The notes beneath the pieces were generated by a model, which searched no databases, was not told the DNA's origin, and saw only the letters and a program-made list of their open reading frames with translations. Of a stretch of DNA of 64,000 nt, positions 21,853-38,238 are shown one piece after another. Where the stretch lies: the NCBI GenBank assembly GCA_029817715.1, contig JARUPY010000396.1:4340001-4404000 (forward strand). Direction: 5' to 3'. Numbering within the stretch: the first letter of the stretch is position 1; the number at the start of each line of letters is the position of its first letter. Source of the stretch: Melastoma dodecandrum. Its lineage: Eukaryota > Streptophyta > Magnoliopsida > Myrtales > Melastomataceae. Both the position numbers and the translations under genes were made by a program.

Positions 21853-24800
21853 CTAAAGGAGTTTTTTTCCGGATGGGAGATCGACGGAAGTTTTCTTTCT
21901 TTTTGTTTTTTCTCTCCATTTTATTGGATCTTCCCCGTTGTTTTTAGTAGCAGATTTCGCTTCTTCGGACCGTAACTCCAGGCTGACACAAAAAGGAATC
22001 ATAATGTCCATGCGGGCGGATCGTCTCGTAGTGTCCTGACCGGACCATCTCGAGCTAGCTATTGTGTGTTCAATATGTACATAAAGATGATCGGATGATT
22101 AACCTCCATATGCTGTTTTTGTAACCGAGAAAGTTTAGTTTTCCTCAAACGTTGTCGAGTCATCTGCTGCTGCTACTACTACTACCCACCGCTATGAAAT
22201 CAGAATCCCATAATCGATTGGGATTATTAATTATTAATACATGGGATTCGGTCGCGATTACGATGGGGGTTGAGGAGGGGGGGCCGTGCACCTTTAAATG
22301 GTGGGGTTCTATTAACAAAAAGTAAATTTTTAATTGGGAAAAAGAAAATTTAGGTTCCTTCGTCAGTCGGTTACTTGGTAAAGAGACATGTCGCCGGCAA
22401 CGCAGCCACTTGGATAGACCGTGTCTGTCGTGGGATGATGATACAGCCAGCGTATAGGGATAGGGAGAGGTCAAATAAAAAGCCATAGCATTCATGGAGG
22501 CTGCTTTCTTTACAAGGGTGGCATGGAAATAAAGAGAAAAAACCTTCGAATTGGCGGTCCTCTCTACTACAGTCAAAAAGTACGGGCGGGAAAGGGCGCG
22601 AGCTTAGGTGAAGTTCTAACGTGCGCAGCGGTAGGGGCCCTCGAGGCGCACGCTAGCTTTGTCCCCCTTCCTTCCTTACCGTGAAAACCCCCTGCTCCAC
22701 GCCACGTGTCGGTCCCATAAACGCACGGAAAACCGCACTGGGCCGATTTTGTTTAACAATTTCCTTTCCTTTTTTAAAAAAAATTTTAAAATATCAGGAC
22801 CACCCACCGGGAACATCGGCAATAACTCCAAATTTATTTTTTTTATTTTCTCTCAAGGAAATTAATGTATGTGGATGGTGGGATGCCTCGTCACGGCTGC
22901 CCACTAAGAAAATCATAACCAAATCTCTTTTGTTTTAAAAAATTATTCTGAGTTAAGACGGGAGGAGGGAAATAATGAAGGAAGTCGGGTATTTTTAAAT
23001 CGAAATCGCGCCTTTTCCATCGAGGGACCTTCACATCCGACGGCCGAAAGGAAACGGATCGAGTCAGTAGTAAGTGTTTTTTGCTTCTTCTTTTTTTTTC
23101 TCTCGTGGGTGGGAGAGTCGGACTCTGCCTGCCCCCTCCTGCCCGCAAAGGAAAATTCCTTGTCTTTTCCCGAGGGAACCGATTAAATTACCCATCCTAT
23201 TAATTAATACCACCATTTAAGACCACGACCGCGTTACCCTTTGTTTTTCCCTCTTTCTTCCTTAGAAGAGAAATCAATTTTGTTGTTTATCTTCGTGGCC
23301 GGCGCCGACTGAGAAACCGCCAGCTGCCGGTTGACGAAAAGACCGAATCCGCAGGAGGCGCGTAATCCACCTCGGTGGGGCCCGCACCGCACAGGTGCAG
23401 ACAGGCAGTAAAACAGAGAGGGGGTGGGTAGAGAGAGATTCCGTGTTGACGAGGTTGATGTCGGGTTTTAGGTTGTCGTCACGTGGCGCCCCCTAGCCGT
23501 CCTCCCCCCCCCCCAACCAATCACCACCCCCCCTCGTGGGCCCTACCACTCTGTTTTGTTGGTATTTACATTACCAGCCCCAAAACGAGTTTAGGCTTTG
23601 CCCCAAAAAAATAAATAATAAGAAATAAGACGATGCTTTGTCACCCCCCCAGCCCCACCCTCCTTTTATGCGTGTTAGTGGATTGACCACGCTATCCCCT
23701 CCGCTCCCCCCCCCCCCAAAAAATCTTTTTCGTGTGCTCCCACAGCTGCTTTCGAGGTCGTGAAAAGAAGGTCCTCTCGCTTAATTGGTCAATCCCTCCC
23801 TCTAAATATAATATTCCTGAAGACGAATGATTTGATTGGCTTCTCCCTCCCCACCCCCCTTTTCTCTTTGTCTCGTCGTTTTTCCGAACCCTCCCTCCCT
23901 CGTAACAAACATTCCTGAATGTATTTTACACTTTGTTTATTTGCAGGAGGTTTCACCGAATTTGTTTTGCCGTATAAGTAATAGTGATGGCGAACTACCC
24001 AATTCCCCTTTCTGCGAGGTTAAATTTGCTGCCTACGCAACACATATCATATTTAGGGTGTAATAGTCGATAGGGACATCATGGTCGAATGAATGAATAT
24101 AGCCACAAAGAGAGGGGGGTGGGGGGCGCCACACCACGTGAACTTCCCCTCCCTCCTTGCAGTTTCCATCTGGCGGGCTCCATTCGTGGGACTCGATCCC
24201 TTGTGATGGAATTCTCGAGGGGGGACCCCCCTCCCACCCTACCCTTGGCGACGGAAATTTCGCTCGGCCCATGCTTCGGCGTCCGTGTCCGTCCAATTAT
24301 GGTTTTGACGAAAGGAGTACCTTATCGACAAGTGGCCGCATCTGTGTGTTAGGACGATTTCAGGTAAGGTGAGGGAGTCGATCGTAATCAGTTAGTTGAA
24401 GGAGTTGCTGTGAAAGTTCCTCTCAGAATTTACGGAAAATGAAGATGCGTTCATACAGGAGGAGGTGTTACTCGACAACTTCAACGGCGCAGTTTGTGGA
24501 AAATGCTTCGGCAATTGACTTGACCTGTCCTGTCCGAAAAGGGGGGGGGGAATAGGAGAGCCGCCACAGGGAAATGCAGGATAATTTCTTAGACTGTCGT
24601 GAGAGATAGTTGTTCCGTTAAGAGTCAGTCTCATGAATTATGGATTCCCATTTGATGTGTGTCGGGGGAGGAAAAATGGAGACGATGGACTTAAATAAAG
24701 TAAAACCCTAAACAAAAGAAATAGAGCGTCGCTTTTTTTTTAAAAAAAAAGCCTATGGGATTATCGTAGAATATGGGCATCATTATTTGTCGGCCCCAGT

Positions 24801-25778
24801 TAGCTCACCCAACACGTTTCGGAAAGTCAGGAACTAAATTCCATTCGCCAGACTGATGAAACCGAGGGAAGCTTCCGAAAATTCCGACGATTTTTTGGCC
24901 TCTCGCCAAAAAGAAAACCGAATCGAAATATCACTATATTAACAAATAATAATAATAATGTAAGGATAAAACATATTTTTTTTATTGTGAATCGACGGAT
25001 TAATTATTCCAATTCTAGAGGATGGTGGGCGCGGGGGGGGGGGGGGGGGGGGGCGGCGGTGGTGTGTGGACGAGGAAGACGGGCCGAAATGAGGCGCGGC
25101 GCCCGCATTTTTAAAGGGGGAGTGTGGGGCCCGCCTGGAAACTTCCTCCTTGTCTCCCCTTCGTATATTTTTTTTTTTCTGGCATTGGAGTCGTCCACCA
25201 GGAGTACGCCACGTGGCGGAAGTCACGTGACCCCTGTATGGGTGGGGATGACGTGTTTGGGCGGCTGCCGCAACGTGGGTCCCCACAGACGTGAAACTTG
25301 GGGGGCAAGGGGAGATGAGAGAGCTGGCCTTGTCTTCAATATGTTAGTGGGGCTGCGGCAGAGTGTCAGCCGTCGTCTTCTTTCCTCCTCACTGTTAGTA
25401 TTAATTTATATCTTATTAAATTGTTTCCTTGACAGGCGGCTGTCAGTAGGAAAAATTTGAGATTTTTTTAATTGTGACTTTTAACATATTCAAATTTTAA
25501 TTCTAGCCTTATTGATTAAATAATATTCGGTATGCTGTCCGTTTTCATTTGGGAAATCCTTTTTTCTGGTTGGCTTTTTGACCCACTCTCGCGGTGAAAT
25601 ATTAAGTTAAAATAAGGTATATCTGGTTACGTGATGACGTCTAATTCGTTTCGTTGTGTTTAGTTGTGGCGTGGGTGTTCAAATTAGTTAACACGCCCCC
25701 ACGCGCCTCCGGTAGGGAGAACTTGACAAAAAAAACGATGGACCAAATGGGGCTTCACTCGGTTTTGGGGGTGGATCA
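21853..25778. other. 3.9 kb spacer between ERF and RS-protein genes
   Basis: ERF 3' UTR, then GC/AT mosaic intergenic DNA with several C-rich tracts (23505-23530, 23705-23717) and a 21-base G run at 25033-25053. Short frames on both strands resemble nothing recognisable and show shifting codon bias. No gene supported. Confidence 0.5.
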
Positions 25779-25831
25779 TGGGCCTGTAAAAAAAGCCCAA
25801 ATTTCCTTTAGCAAGGCCCACCCATAGCCCA
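25779..25831. promoter_or_regulatory. Site II cluster of the RS-protein gene
   Basis: TGGGCC 25779, AGCCCA 25794, GGCCCA 25815, AGCCCA 25826, ending 57 bp before the ATG at 25889. Typical promoter of a constitutively expressed gene. Confidence 0.55.
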
Positions 25832-25888
25832 GATATAACCGACGAAATCCCTCTTCCATCCAGGGGTTTCGGTCGCCAGCCGGAGAAG

Positions 25889-28100
25889 ATGGGGAAATCG
25901 TCTTCTTCCAAGAGAAGCCGGCGCACCATTGCTTCCTCTTCCGTGAGTTCCCCCCCACCCACCCACCCTCTTCTCTCTTCTTATTCTTCCTCAATTTCTT
26001 GTTTGATTCGATATGGATTTTCCGTTATTTCTAGGCAAGAAGCAGGAAGAGTGATAGAATCAAGAGCAGGAAGGCGAGATCGAACAAGTCGTCCCTCCGC
26101 CGTCGTCGTCACGAATCGGATTCTCGGTCTTCCTCCGGATCGGATTACGACAGTCGATCGTCGTACTCCTCCTCCTCGGGCTCGTACTCGAGTTCCGAGG
26201 ACGATTACAGAAGAAGAAAAGACGGTCGCAAAATCAGGAAGAGGGTTCGACGATACTCCGATCCGTTTAGCACCGATGGATCTCCTCCCCGTTACAAGAG
26301 GAGGAAGGAGTCCGGAAGGAAGGTGGGCAGTTCTCGGTCGAAGAGGAAGAGCGATAGGGGTAGTAGATTCAGGAGAGACGCGAGTGTTAGTTACTCAAGC
26401 TGTTCGACATGTGCGGATAGAAGCGTCAGCGAAGATGAATATGAGAGTCGTCTGGGAAGGTCTGGGAGAAGGGAGAGTCGTAGGGGAAGGTCTGGGAGAA
26501 GGGAGAGTCGTAGGGGAAGGTCTGGGAGGAGGGAGAGTCGTAGGGGTAGTGGAACCAGAGACAGATCCGGTAGTTGTTCGTCTTACCGACAATGTAGTCG
26601 TTCTTCTTCCGTCCAGCATAGCATGCTTAGCGGGGATAGTAGGAGCGAAGAGAGGGCGACGGATGAGAACAATTCACGGCGACTGAGGTCTGTTATTGTT
26701 GTGGTAAATGCCGTGGAAAGGGGAGGGGAAGAGAACAAGGAAGAGTTTGTTTATGATAAGGATGATTATCCCTCTTCCAGAAGCAATGACAGTAACGATG
26801 ATGAGAGCAAGAAAGAACTGGGCCATGATTTACGTAATGAATTGGAAATGAAGGGAATGCGGGAGAACAGGAAAGGTAAAGAGGTTGTTGTCTCCAATTT
26901 AGATGGCGAACCTAGAAGTGCTGGTAGAAACGTGCAGGATGAAAACCAGGGTAGTGGAGGGTCATCGAGCACAAATCAAAAGGACTTGGAGTCTATGCTA
27001 AGACAAAGGGCTTTGCTGAACCTCCAAAAGTTGCGGGGGGTTAAGAAATGTGAGACGAGCCATGTTAGTCTGGAACCCAATGTTGCTACTGCTAAAGATG
27101 AGCCAGAATTACCCAGAGAGGACCAAGTGGGTGCAAGCGGTGCCCTGTCCAGAGACAGCTCTGGTGATGTGTCTGGGAAAACTGGAATGATCGAGGAGAA
27201 GGCTGTTTTTGCTAGGCTAGGTACAGTTTCCACTGGAAAGCAACCGGCATCCTCTTCTGTTGGGTTGGTCAAGATGAATGTTGCTAGTGTCCCTAGACAA
27301 CAGGTTCTATCGGCTGTTGGTCCTGCTCTTAGTAATCCATGGAGAACTGCATACACATGGAGACGAGAGTCCACTTTGAGCCAACAGCCTGCAAAACAGT
27401 TAATTTCCCCGCAGAAACCTAAACCTCCTCAACAAAAGCCTACAAGAAATGAAATTTGCACTTCCACTGGTGTTGCTGAGAGCCCTCTGAAGGCATCGGT
27501 TTTGAATCAACTACCCGCAAAAGAGTTGAGTTTGCCTCCGAAACTTAAACCTCATCAGACAAAGCCCATGGCAACTGAAACTACTAAGTCAACGAGTTTT
27601 GCTGAGAGCAGTCGCAATGAGTTGGCCTCGGGTGTAACCCCTGTGGAGGAATTGAGCTTACCTGAGAAGCCGAAACCACCTTCTCAAGCGAAGCCTGCCG
27701 TAACTCAAATGGAAGCTACAGCTAGTGCTGTTGGGGATGGTCAGACTGGGTCGACCACCGTCAATCAAACCTCCTTAAACGAACTCCTGCAACAGGGTTC
27801 CCTGGATACAGACCAGTCAACTGAAGCCAAAGCTGAACCTGGAGGAACAGTGAGCTCGGAGAAAGTCGCGGATGATGCTGCTGGGAAGGAAGGCCCCAGA
27901 TATGAGCAGAAGACAATGTCCGTGACCAGGGGAGGGGAAACTATACAGGTGATAAAATCACATTGTCTCTAACATTGAGCTCTTAACAACTTGACTGATT
28001 TGGCTAAAAGCGAGGGATTGCTTGACAGGTGAATTACCAGGTTTATATACCCAAGAGGGCTCCTTCTCTGGCGAGGCGGCAACTGAAGCGCGATAGCTGA
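25889..28100 (+). CDS. Arg/Ser-rich nuclear protein of unknown function
   Basis: Three exons 25889-25942, 26035-27948, 28029-28100 (679 aa). The first 200 residues form an RS-like region (MGKSSSSKRSRRTIASSS, RSRKSDRIKSRK, SYSSSSGSYSSSEDD) with a perfectly phased tandem repeat GRSGRRESRR x3. The middle has a conserved-looking helical block KDLESMLRQRALLNLQKLRG (about 363-382). The C-terminal exon adds VNYQVYIPKRAPSLARRQLK, immediately after TMSVTRGGETIQ. That tail looks like the most constrained part and marks a plant family usually annotated only as Ser/Arg repetitive matrix-like. RS content suggests nuclear speckle or splicing association, which is an inference. No RRM is present. Confidence 0.8.
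26455..26544 (+). repeat. 30 bp x3 in-frame tandem repeat
   Basis: Three adjacent copies of a 30-nt unit beginning GGAAGGTCTGGG, encoding GRSGRRESRR. Copies differ by one base only, so the expansion is recent. Copy number is likely to vary between individuals. Confidence 0.85.
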
Positions 28101-28303
28101 TCTTTTTTCAGACATGAAGAATGACGCAACACGCAGACCAACATTGGGATCCCGAGAGTTATCCAGTGCATTCGTTTTACGAATGATGGTTTCCCTTTCC
28201 GGTTCTATTTCCCAGAAAAGACTTATTAGCCCGAGAATTTGTCCCGCGTCATTTATTCAACCAAATGAAGCACGTAGGACATAACACGTTTCTTGTAATC
28301 AAC

Positions 28304-29482
28304 GGGTAAGGCGAAAATACAGTGCAAAGAAGATAGAAGGGCTGTTTGCGCGGAAGACCAACTCGTCATAAGGAACCGGGTCCGTCTTAGAATTAGAAAA
28401 TAATAATGAAACAATTGAACTTATTTGAGAGTACACAATAAACAAGCAAAATGTCTTTTTTTGTGGGTGTAAAATTATTGTCCGTACTTACAAGTCGTTC
28501 TTTGACTAATTTATACATATACTACTATATCTTATTCTCAACTGCTTTCACATGCTTAAATTCCAAAATCTTGCAACCGTTACTTTCACAGCACGTGCAT
28601 AAAATTGACATGGGAACTTGCAATTGCCTCTATCATCAACTGTACCTCCTTCAACCGCATCGTTAACATCGATTGGGTTGACATCGTCATTAGCCTTGGA
28701 CCATCCACTTCACTCATCTAATTGACTTGTCGGATATCGTAGACGGAATTAATATTTTCGACTTCCATTGTTGGTCAACTTGGCCTAAGTACAAACTTTA
28801 TGGATCCAAACTCATTAACCTAAAATTAGTTTACTGTATAAATAAGTGGCTTTCTTTTTAACCCTTTTAGTTTTCGATGGAGTCGATTACAAAAGAAATT
28901 GCCGTCGATCAAGATGAACTTTCATGTATAATGATTTCATATATAATGATTACAAGAGAGTTTGTTTTACAGGAAGTTAGTCTGTTTTTGGAAAAATCAT
29001 GCTAGAAAGTATAAGAATGAACTTTTCCGTAGAGGAATTCGTTCTACAACAGGAAAACTTGATTTTTTTCATAAAAGTTAGTACGTACTTTCTTACAATT
29101 ATTACATGTGAATTGTCAGGAAACTTCGTACTGAAAGGTTCCGGTGCTCGGAATAGTTCATACCGGATTAATGAACTATCTATAATAATTACCGGAGATG
29201 TTCATTTACAAAAGTCCGTTCTATAAAGAAAAGTTCGTACCGAAAACTCGAAGGTTTCAAAACGAACTTTCTTATGATGATTATCGAGAGTTTGTTGAAA
29301 CTTTCGATACGAAATTTCCTTAAGAAAACAAACTACCAAAAATAAAATAAAAATAACTTTTACTTTTAACGTGGATCGTAAAATAAGTCGCGGTTAAGGG
29401 AAGTATAAAAAAAGTGAAGAAAAATAAATTCTTCTTTTCTCAATCGACCGAGAACTGAATTATAGGAAAAAAAGGGGCACGG
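28304..29482. mobile_element. Insertion of unknown type with a 6 bp flanking duplication
   Basis: About 1179 bp present here but absent from the matching place at 33279-33284. The insert is flanked by ATCAAC on both sides (28298-28303 and 29483-29488) where the intact copy has it once. Ends show no clear terminal inverted repeat and no coding capacity. The interior has several GAACTTTC/TTCGTACC-like repeats. It may be more than one event. Confidence 0.45.
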
Positions 29483-29591
29483 ATCAACTACCCCTTCTTA
29501 CAACCAAGCATGAAATAGAAATTGTTAGATTGCAGTCTTGGGTTACTATAGAACAATGCTAAGAAGTTCACCAGATAGGGGGCTTCGTTCG

Positions 29592-30070
29592 TTCAAGTTT
29601 TGTTACCAAATATCATTAGTCCGTAAAATATTTTCGAATTTACGGTCGAAACTTTTAAAATTCATAATTTACAGTTCCGAACTCGAATTCTTATAATTCG
29701 GCTTCGATATACAAAGAAGTCGAACTCTAAAAGTTCGAATTCAGGCCATGTAAGGCGAACTCGAACTCTATGAGTTCGACTTTATCCTGCCACATAAAGT
29801 GAGACTCATAGAGTTCCACTATCTAATACTTAGACATTTTTCTTCATTTTCTTAAGGAAATCGATATCTTTTACGAGTTTGACTTCATGCGGATGAGACG
29901 ATTCCACGTAAAGTCGAACCCATAGAGTTCGACTCCCTAACACTTAGATATTTTTTTTTTCATTTTCTTAGAAAATCGAACTATAAGAGTTTGAGTTCAG
30001 GACTGTAAATTAAGAATTTTAAAAATTTTAATTATAAATTCAAAAATATTTTTCAAATAAAGCTGTAGTA
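29592..30070. mobile_element. Inverted-repeat MITE with 5 bp target duplication
   Basis: 479 bp flanked by GTTCG (29587-29591 and 30071-30075) where the undisrupted copy at 33993-33997 has a single GTTCG. The ends are long imperfect inverted repeats: AAAATATTTTCGAATTTA and TAAAATTCATAATTTACAG on the left recur as the reverse complement at about 29998-30055. The interior contains palindromic GAACTC..GAGTTC units and a roughly 114 bp diverged tandem duplication (29791 and 29905). Non-coding. Confidence 0.7.
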
Positions 30071-30315
30071 GTTCGCTCCATGTACAAGGGACAGGAGAAC
30101 GTTGGACGTCCTTATAAGTGAACCTAACGATGGCGATATTTGATATAACGCATAAAAATGATGGATAATTGAGGTTCTTTGATAGTTGAAATAAATCGAA
30201 AAAATTAATTAATTCTTAAGAAGTGTTTTTTTTTTTTTTTTAAGTTAGTAAGGCGCATCAAGAAAGGAAGCCGAAGAAACGGATGTGAAGGGAAGGTGAG
30301 GTGGGGGGATCTGAG

Positions 30316-33187
30316 ATGAGCCGACCTGTTTCCCTCGTCCTCTTCCTCTTCCTTCTCCTGCTCCTCCTCACAGCGGCCACCAGCTTCGTCCGTTCTATCC
30401 GCTTCCCTAATCGCCTACCTGACACGTTCGTCCCTTCCCCAGTTGATGACCGTGCCCTGAAGATCGCCGTCTTCGCTCTAGGTAGCTTCTGGAGGTCGGA
30501 GGCCGTCTTCGGCTGCTTAGACGGCGTTGTCCGTACCTCCGTTGGCTATTGTGGTGGATCCAAGCCCAATCCTACTTACCGTAGCTTGGGCAATCACGCC
30601 GAGTGCGTCCAGGTACGATTGCCGTTTTGGCTGTTCGATTAGGGTTTTGTTAGGCAAAGGCTCATGGATTGGTGCTTGAGACTAGGAGAGCTAGATTTTT
30701 TTTTTTAGATTCAACGGGGATTTGGTTTTCCATCGGTTGAATCTGGATTGAATGGTGGCAGGCAGTGTTGTGTGTGTAAAGTGATCTTAATGTTTGATGC
30801 TGGTCACAAAAGCGGATGGGTTCATATGAAGAGCTTAAGACGCAGAGTTAAATGGTCAGTTCTGAAAATGCTGGGATTTCTCTTTGATGAAATGAGACTT
30901 TCCTTAAGGTCATGGGTCCGAGACAATGTTGTGGGTATACACTTTTTATTAAATTGACATTCCGAAACAAGGGTGGCAGGGTGTATTCAGCGGTGGTTTG
31001 TGTCAATGAACATCTCGGTTCCATGCTAAATTAGATGGCATTTCTAGGATGGAATGCCTTACATTTATAAGAGGAATTGTTTCAAGGATCAAATTAAACA
31101 CAACCACCTGGTTGATGCAGGTTGAGTATGATCCTACCTTGATCAGTTACGAGGATCTTTTGGATATCTTTTGGTCCAGTCACGATTCGCGACAAGTATT
31201 TGGGCAAGGGCCAGATGTGGGAAATCAATACAGGTTGCACTAATCAGTTGAGACCTTTTATTTTTGCATTTCAAAATTCTAGTTTTAAGATGTTTGCTTT
31301 GTCTCTTTTGTTGTCAGGTCAATTATTTTTACAAATGGAACCAAAGAGTTTAGAATGGCCTCTGAAAGCAAAGAAAAGGAGCAAACCAAGTTTAAGAGCA
31401 GCATTGTTACCACACAAATTCAATTGCTTGGAATATTTTATCCCGCGGAGCCTGAACACCAGGTAAAGAAAAAAAACAAGAATAGTCTGTTTTGGATGTG
31501 AGAGTTGTCCTAGAAACCCTACTACCAGAGTCTGCAAAAATCAAAGTTGTTAAAGGAACTTACCCAAAAAAAAAAGTTGTTAAAGGCGCTAGGTGCCTTC
31601 AAGGCACACAAGCCGCTAATCGCCTTAGGTGCTAGACGCCAGGCGAGGCGCTCGCCTTTATAATAGAAGGTGCCAATGTAGTTAGGTGCGGAGGACCTTT
31701 CATTTTCTTAATCCTATCATTAGTAGCCTACAAGTAGTAGGTGGACATTAGTTGAAAACGGAAACTCCCAAGGCTGCTGTTGCTATTTCCTGGGCCTGTT
31801 GCAGGCTATATCCGCGTTAGGCAGCCATAGAAGCTTTGTATTATGAGTTGCTGGCTGGCCAACACATCACACAACATGAAGAAGAGGTTGCCGCTGGCCA
31901 GCAAGCAGTTTCTTTTGGTTGTATTGGGTTGCTGCCTGAATTACATCAGCAATTCAGCCTTTGTAAAAGGCTGATTTAGCATCGGGGCACCTAATGCCCT
32001 GCTGCCTCCTCTTAAGGAGCTCGCCTAGGCATCACCTCATTGATGGCGCTTGCCTGACCTTTAACCAGGCGCCAGGGGCTTGCCTCACCTTGCCTTGGCG
32101 CCTAGGTGAGCGCCTTGGTTGCCATCAACAATTTTGGGGTGAATATAGGTGTTACACATATTCTCTGGAGAAGACTAAGTTTGTGTTTGTTAGTGAGAGA
32201 TGGAGGGTGTCAAGGAAAGGAGGTAAAACATACATTTCTAATTGTTCGATGTTGAGCTAGCACATGGTTGGGAAGTTATTTTATTTGGTGCACCCTTTCC
32301 AATGCACCAACGCAAATTGTCCTATTTCAACTAAAACAATTTTTGCTGTCTAGCTTATCTAAAAAAATTTTTGCTGTCTATTGCTTGTAAGCTTAGGATT
32401 ACTTCCACCATTACTCTTTTGGAACGGCTATGTTACCATCAATAGGGGAAGGCACTATATAAGTATACGAAGAATTTTTCTAGTGCTATATTGCTCTGGG
32501 CGGCTCATTAAGTCACGGTAATTAATATGTAATCTTGTGTGTCATCAAGTCTAGCTTCAGTGCTATACTTCATACAACCGGTCCCTTGGTATCTCTTGAG
32601 ATGTTGAATATCCTTTTCAAAGTGTTGGGCACCCTCAACACACGAGACCTTTTCATTGCCCAAGGGACTGACATAAATATTTGTGCTTGACCTTTTCTTG
32701 TATCAGTTGTGGATGACGTTGTTTTGCTTAATTTCTGTCATCAGTAGGCGAGACACAGACACGTAGCCATAGGCTGTTGTTGCTGGTGGTAGTATTAGGC
32801 TGTTCCTTGTTGTGGCAGCCATTACAACTTGTATTATGCAGCCATGGCTGGCACTAGGTAGACATATCAGCAACAGCATGCAAAGGAGGTTGCTGTTGGC
32901 AGTATTGGCAGCACTTGGGTTTCATAAATCTGGTATACTCACGAAATTTAATATTGTCCTGACTGCAGAAATTTGAGCTCAAGCAGAATGGTATCCTGCT
33001 TCAGATGATGGGCAACTTGCAGGAGGAGGAACTTCAGAAGTCGAGTTTGGCAGCGAAACTGAATTCCTACGCCGCAGAGCTATGCCCACCTCGCATCCAG
33101 AAGAATATTGAAACCAAGATCAATAATATACTAAGAAAAGGTTGGCCCCTTCTTGGGGGTGCATACAATGCAGCTCAGATCCTTTAG
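30316..33187 (+). CDS. MSRA5: Peptide methionine sulfoxide reductase A5-like, secreted
   Basis: Four exons 30316-30612, 31121-31233, 31318-31462, 32969-33187 (257 aa). Translation starts at the first ATG, giving MSRPVSLVLFLFLLLLLLTAA, a clear secretory signal peptide (cleavage around residues 21-25). The MsrA domain follows: [57 protein letters not shown], and the plant MSRA5-specific tail FELKQNG..LAAKLNSYAAELCPPRIQKNIE. The usual catalytic GCFW is GSFW (Ser57), as I recall for Arabidopsis MSRA5 (At2g18030), so normal sulfenic acid chemistry is doubtful. Other Cys residues (in VGYCGG, HAECVQ and AELCPP) exist. Intron 3 is 1.5 kb and full of repeats. Flanked by two direct copies of the kinase gene tail. 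Confidence 0.88.
31582..32132. mobile_element. Fold-back type element in MSRA5 intron 3
   Basis: The left end AAAGGCGCTAGGTGCC and the right end GGCGCCTAGGTGAGCGCCTTGG are inverted relatives, and both are embedded in stacks of GGCGCC/CGCCTAGG palindromes. No coding capacity. Boundaries are approximate and a target duplication was not fixed. Confidence 0.45.
31745..32935. repeat. Diverged repeat pair in MSRA5 intron 3
   Basis: A segment at about 31765-31920 (GGCTGCTGTTGCT..GCAGCCAT..TTGTATTATG..GAGGTTGC) recurs at about 32770-32930 with the same ordered blocks. Either two copies of one short element or an internal duplication. It accounts for part of the large intron. Confidence 0.45.
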
Positions 33188-33529
33188 TTTGCATGAAAAC
33201 TTGGTGAAATGGAACAACGTCCCCTGTTATTTATTTATCCAACCAGATGAAGCAACAGGACATAACACGTTTCTTGTAATCAACCACCCCTTCTAACAAC
33301 CAACCACTTAAAGGAAACCTTTTAGATTGCAGTCATGCGTAAATGAAGCTTCAGTTCGATTCTCGCTACATCGACTCTACTCTCAAATTTAAAAGAAAAA
33401 CAGAAAATTGACAACAATTGCTTTCTAACGAATGCAATATCATCTCTATGTACAACAAATTTGTGACAAAAAAACAATGGAGCACCTACTATGTAAACTC
33501 GTGGCTATTTTGAATTGCATATGTCTTTC

Positions 33530-38238
<4,709 letters not shown>

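Larger units (their letters stand above)
28241..30092 (-). pseudogene. Degraded copy of the MAP4K gene tail, split by insertions
   Basis: Four segments match the intact kinase tail in order and orientation: 28241-28303 with 33219-33284, 29483-29537 with 33279-33334, 29546-29591 with 33952-33997, and 30071-30092 with 33993-34013. Relative to the intact copy it lacks about 618 bp (the last two coding exons). It keeps part of the exon encoding TSLGYMERTKPGSGELL, here with a premature stop, and is interrupted by inserts 28304-29482 and 29592-30070. It lies between the RS gene and MSRA5. Confidence 0.75.

Noticed and set aside
33355..33385. GTTCGATTC motif resembling a tRNA T-arm
   Set aside because: No matching acceptor, D or anticodon arms could be paired around it.
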